Positions 8,764-15,565 of a stretch of DNA of 57,609 bases are shown here, piece after piece. The notes below the pieces were generated by a model, which saw only the letters and a program-made list of their open reading frames with translations, was not told the origin of the DNA and ran no database searches. The position numbers and the translations under genes were made by a program. Position 1 is the first letter of the stretch. The number at the start of each line of letters is the position of its first letter. The stretch is taken from positions 1-57,609 of the forward strand of contig WRMI01000013.1 of the NCBI GenBank assembly GCA_009777175.1, in the 5' to 3' direction. This stretch comes from Marinilabiliaceae bacterium. GTDB taxonomy: Bacteria > Bacteroidota > Bacteroidia > Bacteroidales > Marinilabiliaceae.

Positions 8764-9296
8764 ATATTTATGGTTAAAATCAGGTTTTCCAAATATTTGA
8801 ATGAAGCCAACACTTTATATTGTTGTATTCGTTCGTTTTCAATTTCCAAAAAATTATCGTCAGTAAGTTGTTTCAACACTTTGTCGAGCATATCTTGTTG
8901 AGTCTCTTTGTTTTTGTTTAATGCCTCCAATTTAGTTTCCAATTCGGCATCGGTTTTCAGTCGAACAAGAATTTCAGAGGGCGAGAAACGATAGCCAGAA
9001 CCAAAGGCATTGTCGTAAGTTTTCAGAAAATCAAGAATATCAATCCATTTGTGTGCAGTTTCTATTTTCTTTTCAATGTCTGTTTTGATTTCGGGACGAC
9101 TGAAATAAAAATACTCATCGCCTTTTTCTAAAATGAAATTAATATGCCCAAAATAGTCCCTTAAAATTTCGTAATTCTGTTCATTTTCAATTACATTGTA
9201 TAGTTCCTGAATGGCAGATTTTGAACTGTTAGAACTGATAAATTGTCCTTTACTCAAAATCTTAAATATTTCGGCTGTTTGGTGTGGAATATTCAT
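8754..9296 (-). CDS. jetB: JetB/MksE-like KITE subunit of a Wadjet system
   Basis: A 180-residue, mostly helical acidic protein with no catalytic motif. Its size, position four bases after jetA and link to an SMC ATPase and Toprim nuclease fit the KITE (winged-helix) subunit JetB/MksE, which bridges the kleisin JetA and the SMC heads. Stretches such as QLTDDNFLEIENERIQQY resemble the winged-helix end of these proteins. The C-terminal residues and stop come from a GTGGTTA repeat array, so the original end may have been changed. Assignment depends mostly on context. Confidence 0.7.
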   Translation of the reverse strand: MNIPHQTAEIFKILSKGQFISSNSSKSAIQELYNVIENEQNYEILRDYFGHINFILEKGDEYFYFSRPEIKTDIEKKIETAHKWIDILDFLKTYDNAFGSGYRFSPSEILVRLKTDAELETKLEALNKNKETQQDMLDKVLKQLTDDNFLEIENERIQQYKVLASFKYLENLILTINISG

Positions 9297-9300
9297 ATTT

Positions 9301-10503
9301 TCAATTATTTAAAGGATAAACAATGGCAAATTCGGAATTATCTTTTTCCTGATATTTTTCTGAAATATCAAAAATATTTTCGTATTGCGAAATTAATTGG
9401 CAAAAAATTGTAACCTTTTCGTCAAACGAAACTGATTTGGCAAAGTTATAATTCAGAACAAAATCGAACAATGTATATCCCGATGCAACAAAACCATTTT
9501 TAACTTCTTCGAGATTTATTTGGATTTCTTCTTCTATTTGCGTTTCTAAATATTCTTCTGAAATTTTATCTGCAACGGGACGCAAAATTTTTACGCCCGA
9601 TTTTACTCTTTTTGATATTTTTTTGATACTTTCAAATGCATCTTCGTTGCTTTGCAAATATTCTAATGATAATTTTAACGGATATTGGGGATTTGGCTCA
9701 AAAAGCACAGCATTATTACTATTTAAAACGGCTTTGAAATCAGATAATCTTTCGAGGTCAAATTGGTCTTTCAGATATTTTATTTGTCGCAATTTTTCGA
9801 TAACATTGCTCTGATATTGAATTTGATTAAGAAAATCAATGATTTGACGTTCTATTTCAATCAAGTTATGTGTGCATTTATGCAATTGTATTTTGAGTTG
9901 AACGATAATAGTGCCCAATTCCTCATCTGTTGCGGTTGTAAAAAATGTAACTTCACCTTCGGAGACTAAATTTTCGGTCTGTTCAATAAGTTTGGTAATA
10001 TCTTTTCTTTTAAGGTCTAAATTAATCAGTTTTGCTCGTTTATTTTTGTAATTAGGCTCGTTTTTGAAAGTATTGTCAATGTTTCGTTTTAAGTCTATTA
10101 CGTTGCGAAGGGTTGTATTTCCTATATTTCGCAAAGTTGTTTTAATTTTTCGCAGATAATTATACTTGCGTTGTTCGTTGGTTTCATTGAAATAATAATG
10201 AATATTTTGCTTTATAGTCTCAAGATTTTCATTGATATACGAGGTATTAATCTCTTCGTTTGTTTCTAAAACTTGCTCAAAAAACTGCAAGAACAAGTCG
10301 TCAATTTCGAGATTATTTCCATTTTGACGTATTACAGAACGATTTATCAGTTTTTGCAGACGGTTATCATCATTATCAACTAATTCAAAGGCATAATCAT
10401 ATTTATAGTTGAACGATTTACGTTCCTTAAACATAGCAGAAAGTAGCCTCTCTTCTTTGTGCAAAGAGGATAAAAGTTCTTTTATATTTGAAAAAGCACT
10501 CAT
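9301..10503 (-). CDS. jetA: JetA/MksF-like kleisin subunit of a Wadjet system
   Basis: A 400-residue helical protein, the first gene of the operon, behind a TATTTTTG box at 10526-10533. The N-terminal third resembles a winged-helix module (YDYAFELVDNDDNRLQKLIN), the middle is long helices with coiled-coil character (about 190-250), and the C-terminus is compact. That matches the kleisin-like JetA/MksF that connects SMC dimers. Function is inferred from layout and operon order; no enzymatic motif is expected or seen. Alternative: a generic MukF-like condensin subunit not devoted to defence. Confidence 0.7.
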   Translation of the reverse strand: MSAFSNIKELLSSLHKEERLLSAMFKERKSFNYKYDYAFELVDNDDNRLQKLINRSVIRQNGNNLEIDDLFLQFFEQVLETNEEINTSYINENLETIKQNIHYYFNETNEQRKYNYLRKIKTTLRNIGNTTLRNVIDLKRNIDNTFKNEPNYKNKRAKLINLDLKRKDITKLIEQTENLVSEGEVTFFTTATDEELGTIIVQLKIQLHKCTHNLIEIERQIIDFLNQIQYQSNVIEKLRQIKYLKDQFDLERLSDFKAVLNSNNAVLFEPNPQYPLKLSLEYLQSNEDAFESIKKISKRVKSGVKILRPVADKISEEYLETQIEEEIQINLEEVKNGFVASGYTLFDFVLNYNFAKSVSFDEKVTIFCQLISQYENIFDISEKYQEKDNSEFAIVYPLNN

Positions 10504-10525
10504 TATTTTTCTTTATTTGAGAGTG

Positions 10526-10533
10526 CAAAAATA
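10526..10533 (-). promoter_or_regulatory. -7 box of the jet operon
   Basis: The minus strand reads TATTTTTG 23 bases ahead of the jetA ATG. The four-copy 21-bp repeat at 10600-10683 lies just upstream of it. Confidence 0.6.
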
Positions 10534-10599
10534 CAATTTTTATTTATTTTATCGTATTTTATTTTTGTCACGAATTTGTTTGTTATTGAACGTATTGGA

Positions 10600-10683
10600 A
10601 ATTGTTATTGAGTTTACCGAAATTGTTATTGAGTTTACCGAAATTGTTATTGAGTTTACCGAAATTGTTATTGAGTTTACCGA
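10600..10683. repeat. Four tandem copies of a 21-bp unit between jetA and DUF6922
   Basis: The unit AATTGTTATTGAGTTTACCGA occurs four times without mismatch. It sits between divergent promoters (10526-10533 minus and 10793-10800 plus). A single further copy occurs inside a MITE-like element near 33770. An open frame crossing it encodes EIVIEFT four times and is not believed. The rest of the gap 10504-10827 holds CACAAAGGA-type low-complexity sequence. Confidence 0.85.
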
Positions 10684-10792
10684 AATATTGAATTTATTGC
10701 AATACACAAAGGAGCACAAAGAAAATTAGTGATAATTTGTGAAATTAGTTGCGAAAAAATATGATACTTTTTTTTCTATCACGAAAAATTCT

Positions 10793-10800
10793 TAAATTTG
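10793..10800 (+). promoter_or_regulatory. -7 box for the DUF6922 gene
   Basis: TAAATTTG matches TAnnTTTG. Transcription would begin near 10806, which rules out a TTG start at 10798 and supports the ATG at 10828. Confidence 0.55.
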
Positions 10801-10827
10801 CACCCTGAATTAGTAATTATTTTTTTG

Positions 10828-11181
10828 ATGAATATTGTGACAACAATAGAAACAAAGAAAATGGACAAAAACAAAAAGCAATCATCCATCAAAAAGCCCT
10901 ATTTTCATGGTCGTATTTTTTGGGATATAAACTTGGATAAACTCGACTACGACAAAAGCGCAAATTTTATTATCGAACGTGTTTTTGAACGTGGTGATGT
11001 AGAAGATATTAGACAGTGCAGGCGATATTATAATGAAGAAAAAGTTGCAGAAGCGTTACTAAATGCAAAATTTTTGATGTTAAAAACAATTTATTTGGTT
11101 TCCGCTGTCGTAGGGAAGCCTTTGGAGGATTTCAGATGTTACAAACAAAGAGTATCAACCCCAGAACATTATCCATACTAA
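10828..11181 (+). CDS. DUF6922 protein, probable antitoxin of a lost AbiEii pair
   Basis: A 117-residue protein containing the DUF6922 signature: PYFHGRIFWDINLDKLDY, then IIERVFERGDVEDIRQCRRY and FRCY near the end. In Bacteroidota such genes usually precede and overlap an AbiEii/AbiGii nucleotidyltransferase toxin gene and are thought to act as antitoxin. Here the overlap survives but only 28 codons of the toxin remain. ATG 10828 follows the promoter; ATG 10861 (MDKNKKQ) is an equally possible start. The last ~10 residues are read in the overlap. Confidence 0.7.
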   Translation: MNIVTTIETKKMDKNKKQSSIKKPYFHGRIFWDINLDKLDYDKSANFIIERVFERGDVEDIRQCRRYYNEEKVAEALLNAKFLMLKTIYLVSAVVGKPLEDFRCYKQRVSTPEHYPY

Positions 11182-11222
11182 AGGAGTTAATGCAAATGCC
11201 CGAACGAACTCCAATCATTTAA
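11136..11222 (+). pseudogene. N-terminal remnant of an AbiEii-type toxin
   Basis: A frame beginning with ATG inside the end of the DUF6922 gene reads MLQTKSINPRTLSILKELMQ and stops after 28 codons. That opening is characteristic of AbiEii/AbiGii nucleotidyltransferase toxins, whose next segment should be the GG-T-ALALQ-H-R-S-DIDLF region; instead the sequence changes and higB begins 36 bases later. It reads as a toxin lost by deletion, leaving its antitoxin behind. Confidence 0.65.
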
Positions 11223-11246
11223 TTTGGTAAAGTAATTGAAAATATA

Positions 11247-11254
11247 TATTTTTG
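11247..11254 (+). promoter_or_regulatory. -7 box immediately before higB
   Basis: TATTTTTG ends four bases before the higB ATG. If used, the transcript would begin at or next to the start codon, giving a leaderless or nearly leaderless mRNA. Confidence 0.5.
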
Positions 11255-11258
11255 CATT

Positions 11259-11591
11259 ATGAAACGAAGAATTTCTACATACGGTGGTTATTTCGAAAGA
11301 TTTATTGCAACTTTAACTGAAAAAGAAATTTTAAAATTAAACTATATAATTTCACTTTTAGAAACCAAGGACAGAATACCATCGAAATTTATTGATTATA
11401 TAAGGGATGGATTATATGAACTTCGCATAAAATATGAGAGCAATATCTACCGTTTGTTTTTTATTTTCGATGAAGGTCAAATTGTTGTATTGTTTAGCGG
11501 ATTTAAGAAAAAAACAGAAAAGACACCAAAAAATGAAATAGAAAAAGCATTAAAAATAAAGGAGGCATATTATGCAGACAAACGACCATAA
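11259..11591 (+). CDS. higB: HigB/RelE-superfamily toxin (Gp49-like)
   Basis: A 110-residue protein of the phage-derived Gp49-like/HigB family. Landmarks are the central DGLYELRIKYESNIYRLFF strand pair and the C-terminal GFKKKTEKTPKNEIEKA motif that is typical of the group. These toxins are ribosome-dependent mRNA endonucleases. The stop codon lies 20 bases inside the following antitoxin gene, the usual toxin-first HigBA arrangement. Length is normal. Confidence 0.88.
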   Translation: MKRRISTYGGYFERFIATLTEKEILKLNYIISLLETKDRIPSKFIDYIRDGLYELRIKYESNIYRLFFIFDEGQIVVLFSGFKKKTEKTPKNEIEKALKIKEAYYADKRP

Positions 11592-11874
11592 AATACGAGA
11601 CTATAGTGCTCATTTAGAAGCCAAATACGGGCTACAGGGAACTCCCGAAAGAAACATTTTCGATGAAGATGCGTACGCATTCTACACAAGTCAACTATTA
11701 TTGGAAACAAGAAAAGAGGCACATTTAACACAAGCCGAACTTGCCAAAAGAATTGGATCTGATAAAGCATATATTTCTGAAGTAGAAAAAGGGATAATTG
11801 TGCCTAGCGTAGCTACTTTTTTTCGTATTATTGCTGCGCTAGGACGTTCCATTGAAATTACACAAAAATTATAG
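11572..11874 (+). CDS. higA: HigA-type XRE antitoxin
   Basis: A 100-residue protein whose C-terminal half is a Cro/C1-type helix-turn-helix (LTQAELAKRIGSDKAYISEV, then EKGIIVPSVATFFRIIAALG). It overlaps higB by 20 bases and should neutralise the toxin and repress the operon. A TTATTGGAAACAAG segment just before the HTH encodes the linking helix. Confidence 0.88.
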   Translation: MQTNDHKIRDYSAHLEAKYGLQGTPERNIFDEDAYAFYTSQLLLETRKEAHLTQAELAKRIGSDKAYISEVEKGIIVPSVATFFRIIAALGRSIEITQKL

Positions 11875-11879
11875 AATGT

Positions 11880-11887
11880 TACTTTTG
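11880..11887 (+). promoter_or_regulatory. -7 box for the HlyD-family gene
   Basis: TACTTTTG begins five bases after the higA stop. Initiation near 11893 excludes the TTG at 11890 as a start of the next gene. Confidence 0.5.
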
Positions 11888-11940
11888 AATTGTGTAACAA
11901 AACTATGAATATTAAAGCGTTAGACATAATTTATAAACTT

Positions 11941-13233
11941 ATGAACCCTGAAACTATAAATATCCGCAGTGACGAAGTAAATGAAATAATGGGCAAAGTT
12001 CCGTCATCGCTTGTGCGGTACGGTATAACGGTTATTGCAACAGTAATAATTGCAATAATAGTATTTTCATTCTTTTTTAGGTATCCTGATATAATTTATG
12101 GCAACTTTTTTATTCAAACTGCCAATCCGCCCGCATTTTTATTGTCGCGTTCAAGTGGAAAAATTCAATCACTTTTTGTTGATGACCGCGATTCTGTTGA
12201 CAAAGGAGAACTTCTCGCTATTATCGAAAATCCTGCCGATTTTAAACAGTATCAAAACCTAAAACAATTAATTGAAATTAATCCTAAACCATTGAATGTT
12301 ACCGATGTATGGGATTCACTTTGTGGAAATTCAAGCCGATTAGGTGATATGCAGATGCCCTTTGCAAACTATCTGAAAGCAATTGACGACTACCAAACTT
12401 TTATTGAACTTGCCTCCTACCGAAAAAAACGTGATGATATTACCCGCAAAATTGCTGAATTAGAAGCGCATAAGTTATTATATGAACAGCAAGTTAGCGA
12501 CGCTCAAACAAACTACCAACTTGCCAAAAACAGCCACGAACGGCATGTTCAGTTGCTTGCAGGCAATTTTATTACAAAAGTTGAATTTGAAATAAATCAC
12601 AAAGAATATTTGGCACAACGTATGGCACTTACTAACTCCGAAATTTCTCTTTCAAATCTTAAACTTACAATACTTGAAAACGAACAACAACTTACAGAAC
12701 TATTTTTAAGTGAAAAACAGTCTGAATCTGAACGTATTGCAAATATCAATCAATGTTTTGAAAATCTACAAAGTGCAGTTGCAGAGCATGAAAATAGATA
12801 TTGTTTGATATCGCCTGTTGCCGGACAGGTTGCATTTTCAGGTATTTGGAAAGAAAATCAGAATGTTGGTCAAGGTCAGCATGTTATGACAATTGTACCT
12901 TTCGACAAAACACAAATCATTTGTCGCATCAATATTCCCGTTCATCGTGCAGGCAAAGTACGTGAAAATCAGGAAGTAAACCTCAAATTCATCGATTTCC
13001 CCGACAAAGAATATGGTATTGTAGTTGGCAAACTGCATTCACTTTCAACAGTTCCCGATTCGGTTTATGTTGGTACAATATTTTTACCCGATACATTAGT
13101 TACAAGTTACGGAAAAACACTACCTTTCAGGCAAAATATGATGGGAATGGCTGAAATTGTAACCGAAGATGTTCGATTAGCCGAAAGATTGATTTATCCA
13201 CTGAAAGCGATATATAAGAAAAGTATTGAGTAG
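11941..13233 (+). CDS. HlyD-family membrane fusion protein for peptide export
   Basis: A 430-residue periplasmic adaptor. The N-terminus MNPETINIRSDEVNEIMGKV is the stereotyped start of Bacteroidota bacteriocin-type HlyD proteins, which is why ATG 11941 is chosen over 11905. One membrane helix follows (about 25-48, ending FFFRYPDII), then a biotinyl-lipoyl half (IQSLFVDDRDSVDKGELLAI), a coiled-coil hairpin of about 120 residues and the second lipoyl half with a C-terminal beta barrel. It would bridge the C39-ABC exporter at 18809-21088 to an outer-membrane TolC-like channel. It is separated from the rest of the cluster by about 1.4 kb of repeats and two small genes. Confidence 0.85.
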   Translation: MNPETINIRSDEVNEIMGKVPSSLVRYGITVIATVIIAIIVFSFFFRYPDIIYGNFFIQTANPPAFLLSRSSGKIQSLFVDDRDSVDKGELLAIIENPADFKQYQNLKQLIEINPKPLNVTDVWDSLCGNSSRLGDMQMPFANYLKAIDDYQTFIELASYRKKRDDITRKIAELEAHKLLYEQQVSDAQTNYQLAKNSHERHVQLLAGNFITKVEFEINHKEYLAQRMALTNSEISLSNLKLTILENEQQLTELFLSEKQSESERIANINQCFENLQSAVAEHENRYCLISPVAGQVAFSGIWKENQNVGQGQHVMTIVPFDKTQIICRINIPVHRAGKVRENQEVNLKFIDFPDKEYGIVVGKLHSLSTVPDSVYVGTIFLPDTLVTSYGKTLPFRQNMMGMAEIVTEDVRLAERLIYPLKAIYKKSIE

Positions 13234-13608
13234 TGGTTAGTGGTTAGCGGTTAGTGGTTAGTGGGGGCAAATTCGTGTGTTTTCGTGTAATTCGTGGCAA
13301 AATATACTTTGTGCGACTTTGTGAAAAATCCTTTATGCGACTTTGTGGTAAAAAAAAGTAGCGGTAAGTGGTTAGCGGGGGGAAATCCTCTGTGAAACTC
13401 TGTGTCTTCTCTGTGTAACAAAAAAAATTACTTAGAGAAAATTTGTGTAATTAGCAGCAAAATAAACTTTGTGCGACTTTGTGAAAAAACCTTTGAGCGA
13501 CTTTGTGGAAAAAAAAAGTAGCGGTTACCTTAATCAACATATCAAGACCATATACAAAAAGTGTAGATAACTTTTTCATTGTCAGTCATACCGTTAGCGG
13601 AGCTGTTT
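13232..13608. repeat. Repeat-filled gap after the HlyD gene
   Basis: It starts with a GTGGTTA-type array at 13232-13262. Two ~70-bp direct copies follow, 13296-13366 and 13457-13527, each with ACTTTGTGCGACTTTGTGAA, a second GCGACTTTGTGG and AGTAGCGGT. Fragments of the TTCGTGTAATTCGTGGC family are also present. No gene is supported before the small minus-strand gene at 13609. Confidence 0.7.
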
Positions 13609-13728
13609 TTAAGCATTTTCCAATTCTGGCTCGTCATCGAAAAATCTTTTACCTGCTTCGGTTAAAGAAAAAACGTATACTGATACGCCCATTGCTACTA
13701 TAAACATACAAGTTATTATTGCCCACAT
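13609..13728 (-). CDS. 39-residue membrane miniprotein downstream of DUF6722 gene
   Basis: Starting at ATG 13728 the frame reads MWAIITCMFIVAMGVSVYVF, one strong membrane helix, followed by a charged tail ending DDEPELENA and a TAA at 13609. It starts four bases after the stop of the DUF6722 gene on the same strand, so the two form a mini-operon behind the box at 13949-13956. The single-helix design and tight coupling argue that it is expressed. Function unknown. Confidence 0.65.
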   Translation of the reverse strand: MWAIITCMFIVAMGVSVYVFSLTEAGKRFFDDEPELENA

Positions 13729-13732
13729 AAGT

Positions 13733-13933
13733 TTATTTTTTATTAGTTCTTTTTTTATTCTTTTTTTCCCTCATTAATACTACCCCTATTAAGAAAGTAA
13801 ATGAAATTGTTGCCAAGCCTACTATGTACATCACTGATTTTTGTTCAAAACCGCTTAAAAAAGATGATATTAATACCGCTGTTGCTACATATTTAGCAAT
13901 ATCAAAAAACCATTTTCCAATTTCTTTTTTCAT
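13733..13933 (-). CDS. DUF6722-like small membrane protein
   Basis: A 66-residue protein with two predicted membrane helices: IAKYVATAVLISSFLSGF (about 12-30) and MYIVGLATISFTFLIGVVLM (about 35-54), and a Lys/Arg-rich tail. The opening MKKEIGKWFFDIAKYVATA matches the DUF6722 family common in Bacteroidota. Function unknown; it is paired with the 39-residue gene that follows. Confidence 0.7.
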   Translation of the reverse strand: MKKEIGKWFFDIAKYVATAVLISSFLSGFEQKSVMYIVGLATISFTFLIGVVLMREKKNKKRTNKK

Positions 13934-13948
13934 TTTAAAAATTTAATA

Positions 13949-13956
13949 CAAAGATA
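13949..13956 (-). promoter_or_regulatory. -7 box for the DUF6722 gene
   Basis: The minus strand reads TATCTTTG 16 bases before the ATG at 13933. Confidence 0.55.
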
Positions 13957-14087
13957 ACGTTTTTTTTTATTCAATATTTTTTTTTCACAAAATTTCGCTA
14001 AATAAATTTGTACTGTTTCATTTTGTTGTGGTTAGTGTGTGCAAATTGCAAATTCGTGTGATTTCGTGTAATTCGTGTTTAGAATGC

Positions 14088-14200
14088 TGCATGTTTTTTG
14101 GAGATGCCCCGAATTGCGCTTACGTTCGACCGCAAGGGTACGCCCCTACCGGGTTATCTACGTGGCACTCTACCGAGTGCTGCTGCGTGGGGTGGATGGA
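14088..14200 (+). repeat. Dispersed repeat family B, copy 2
   Basis: TGTTTTTTGGAGATGCCCCG opens the copy; the CGACCGCAAGGGTACGCCCC core and a TACCGAGTGCTGCTGCGTGG end follow. It is preceded by a TTCGTGTAATTCGTG fragment and followed by a CTTTGCGACTTTGCG fragment. No coding sequence. Confidence 0.75.
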
Positions 14201-14345
14201 GGGTGTGGGGTCTGGTGTTGTTTGCGTTCTCAACTTTGCGACTTTGCGTTTAAATAAAATATAGGAATAATGCAGGCTATGTAAATAAAAAACGCCAAAC
14301 CAATTTTATTTATTCCAAATAACAACCCTCTGTTAAAATATTTTA

Positions 14346-14353
14346 TATTTTTG
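14346..14353 (+). promoter_or_regulatory. -7 box upstream of the sigma-factor gene
   Basis: TATTTTTG. Initiation near 14359 would give a leader of about 280 bases before the sigma-factor ATG. Confidence 0.5.
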
Positions 14354-14358
14354 TCAAA

Positions 14359-14641
14359 AATTTTTATCGAAAAAGTCAACATTTTTGTTTGAGAATTAAA
14401 ATTATTTACAAATTTTTAAGAATTAATAACTTAGCGCAAACAAGCGCTTTATGAGACATATTTAATTGCGTTGAAAGTATTCTTACCATTGAAAATTCGA
14501 CACTTTCTATGTTTATAAGAATAAGTAATTTACGCTCGCAGTGATGCGGGCTTGATTATTTGTAAACAGGGTCGTCGAATACCTCAATGGCGGATACGAG
14601 TAAGTCCGCACTTTTTTATGTCCGAATAAAAATATGACGAC
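14359..14641 (+). ncRNA. Structured leader or small RNA ahead of the sigma-factor gene
   Basis: This 280-base stretch carries no credible gene but several pairings: AGCGC/GCGCT at 14433-14448, ATTCTTA/TAAGAAT at 14479-14485 with 14516-14522, and an ATTCGAC in that hairpin's loop (14495-14501) complementary to GTCGAAT at 14574-14580, which would make a pseudoknot. It ends with GCGGA/TCCGC (14590-14609) followed by six T (14612-14617), resembling an intrinsic terminator 25 bases before the ATG. It could be an attenuating 5' leader or an independent RNA; no known family was recognised. Confidence 0.4.
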
Positions 14642-15208
14642 ATGAAAACTACTGAAAAAACAAAAAAACCAGACAAGGTAGCACCCATTGAGTTAAAACT
14701 TACCAAAAAGAGTTTTGAGCAGATTTACAACAAATATTTTACTTCGTTATGCAAATTTGCAAATAAAATTGTTGAAAACAAAGAAGTTAGCGAAAATATT
14801 ATACAAGAATGCTTTTATATACTCTGGGAAAAACGCAAAACAATTAAAATTAAAACATCGCTAAAAGCATATATACTACAAAGCATTCATAATCAATGTT
14901 TAAAGTTTATTAAACACAACGAAGTTATGCGAAAACATAACGAGCACATCCAAAGAGAGAATGAAAGTAATTTTCAAAAATTAAACGAAAATAACCCATT
15001 GCACATTTTGATAAAAACGGAAACCGAGTGCGAAGTTAAAAAAGCAATTGATGATTTACCCGCACAATGCCGAGAAATTTTAATATTATGGGATGAGGAG
15101 TTAAGCTATGAAGAAATTGCTGCAAAATTAAACCTCGCAATTGGTACAGTTCGCACACAACTAACAAGGGCAAAAGATAAATTGAGAAATCAATTGAAAA
15201 ATAAATAA
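14642..15208 (+). CDS. ECF-like RNA polymerase sigma-70 factor
   Basis: A 188-residue sigma factor. Region 2 is seen at about 25-65 (FEQIYNKYFTSLCKFANKIV, then SENIIQECFYILWEKR) and region 4 at about 138-185 (AIDDLPAQCREILILWDEEL, then SYEEIAAKLNLAIGTVRTQL). This is the layout of the Bacteroidota ECF expansion family, but no FecR-like anti-sigma gene follows. Instead the next gene is the putative precursor peptide, whose upstream region lacks a TAnnTTTG box, so this factor may drive the peptide cluster. That link is inferred. Confidence 0.88.
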   Translation: MKTTEKTKKPDKVAPIELKLTKKSFEQIYNKYFTSLCKFANKIVENKEVSENIIQECFYILWEKRKTIKIKTSLKAYILQSIHNQCLKFIKHNEVMRKHNEHIQRENESNFQKLNENNPLHILIKTETECEVKKAIDDLPAQCREILILWDEELSYEEIAAKLNLAIGTVRTQLTRAKDKLRNQLKNK

Positions 15209-15287
15209 ATAATATTTTTTTTTCTTTTTGTAATATCTTTTTTATATTTAGTTGTCTTAATAATAGAACGACTTTTAAAAATAAAAA

Positions 15288-15500
15288 TTTTTGAGCCCCG
15301 CAAGCTCAAAAAATAAAAGTTTTTTGAAAAAGAAAAAATATTTTGAAACAAAAAAGAAAACAAAGCGTAAAAATGAGAATTGAAAAAAGCAGCCGAAAGG
15401 CAAAAAACGTTCTTGATATTTCTTTCGATAAAGAAATTAAGGTATTTGTTCCGAAAGGAATTGTGTGCAATTATTCCGAGTAGAATAATTTGGATTTTTT
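15288..15500 (+). ncRNA. Chain of five hairpins upstream of the precursor gene
   Basis: Five compact hairpins occur in series: TTTTTGAGC/GCTCAAAAA (15288-15312), GCC-GAAA-GGC (15392-15401), ATTTCTTT-CGAT-AAAGAAAT (15418-15437), TTCC-GAAA-GGAA (15449-15460) and AATTATTC-CGAGTA-GAATAATT (15469-15490), the last followed by a run of eight T. Two have GNRA-type tetraloops. This density is unlike the surrounding intergenic DNA and suggests a regulatory RNA or precursor leader. The 36-codon frame at 15373-15483 covers the same ground, so a coding role is an alternative. Confidence 0.4.
15373..15483 (+). CDS. Possible 36-residue peptide between sigma factor and precursor
   Basis: The frame from ATG 15373 reads MRIEKSSRKAKNVLDISFDK and continues to VFVPKGIVCNYSE before a TAG. 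Composition is protein-like (basic start, alternating hydrophobic strand), and it lies in the peptide cluster. Against it: no promoter or ribosome site, no recognised family, and complete overlap with a chain of RNA hairpins. Low confidence. Confidence 0.3.
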   Translation: MRIEKSSRKAKNVLDISFDKEIKVFVPKGIVCNYSE

Positions 15501-15565
15501 TTAATTTAGTGTAAACCAGCCGATGCTAAAAAATAGAAAAAGCAGAGGCATAAAACATAATAAAA

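Noticed and set aside
10600-10683. Possible CRISPR array
   Set aside because: The four units are directly adjacent with no spacers, and no cas genes are present.
10409-10729. Frame encoding EIVIEFT four times
   Set aside because: The 21-bp unit is a multiple of three and keeps the frame open; the frame also lies antisense to jetA.
13503-13703. 66-codon plus-strand frame
   Set aside because: Antisense to the better-supported 39-residue membrane gene at 13609-13728 and partly in a direct repeat.
14433-14617. tRNA, 6S RNA or SRP RNA in the sigma-factor leader
   Set aside because: No cloverleaf, TTC loop, SRP GGAA-type tip or recognisable 6S bubble could be made out; left as an unassigned structured leader.
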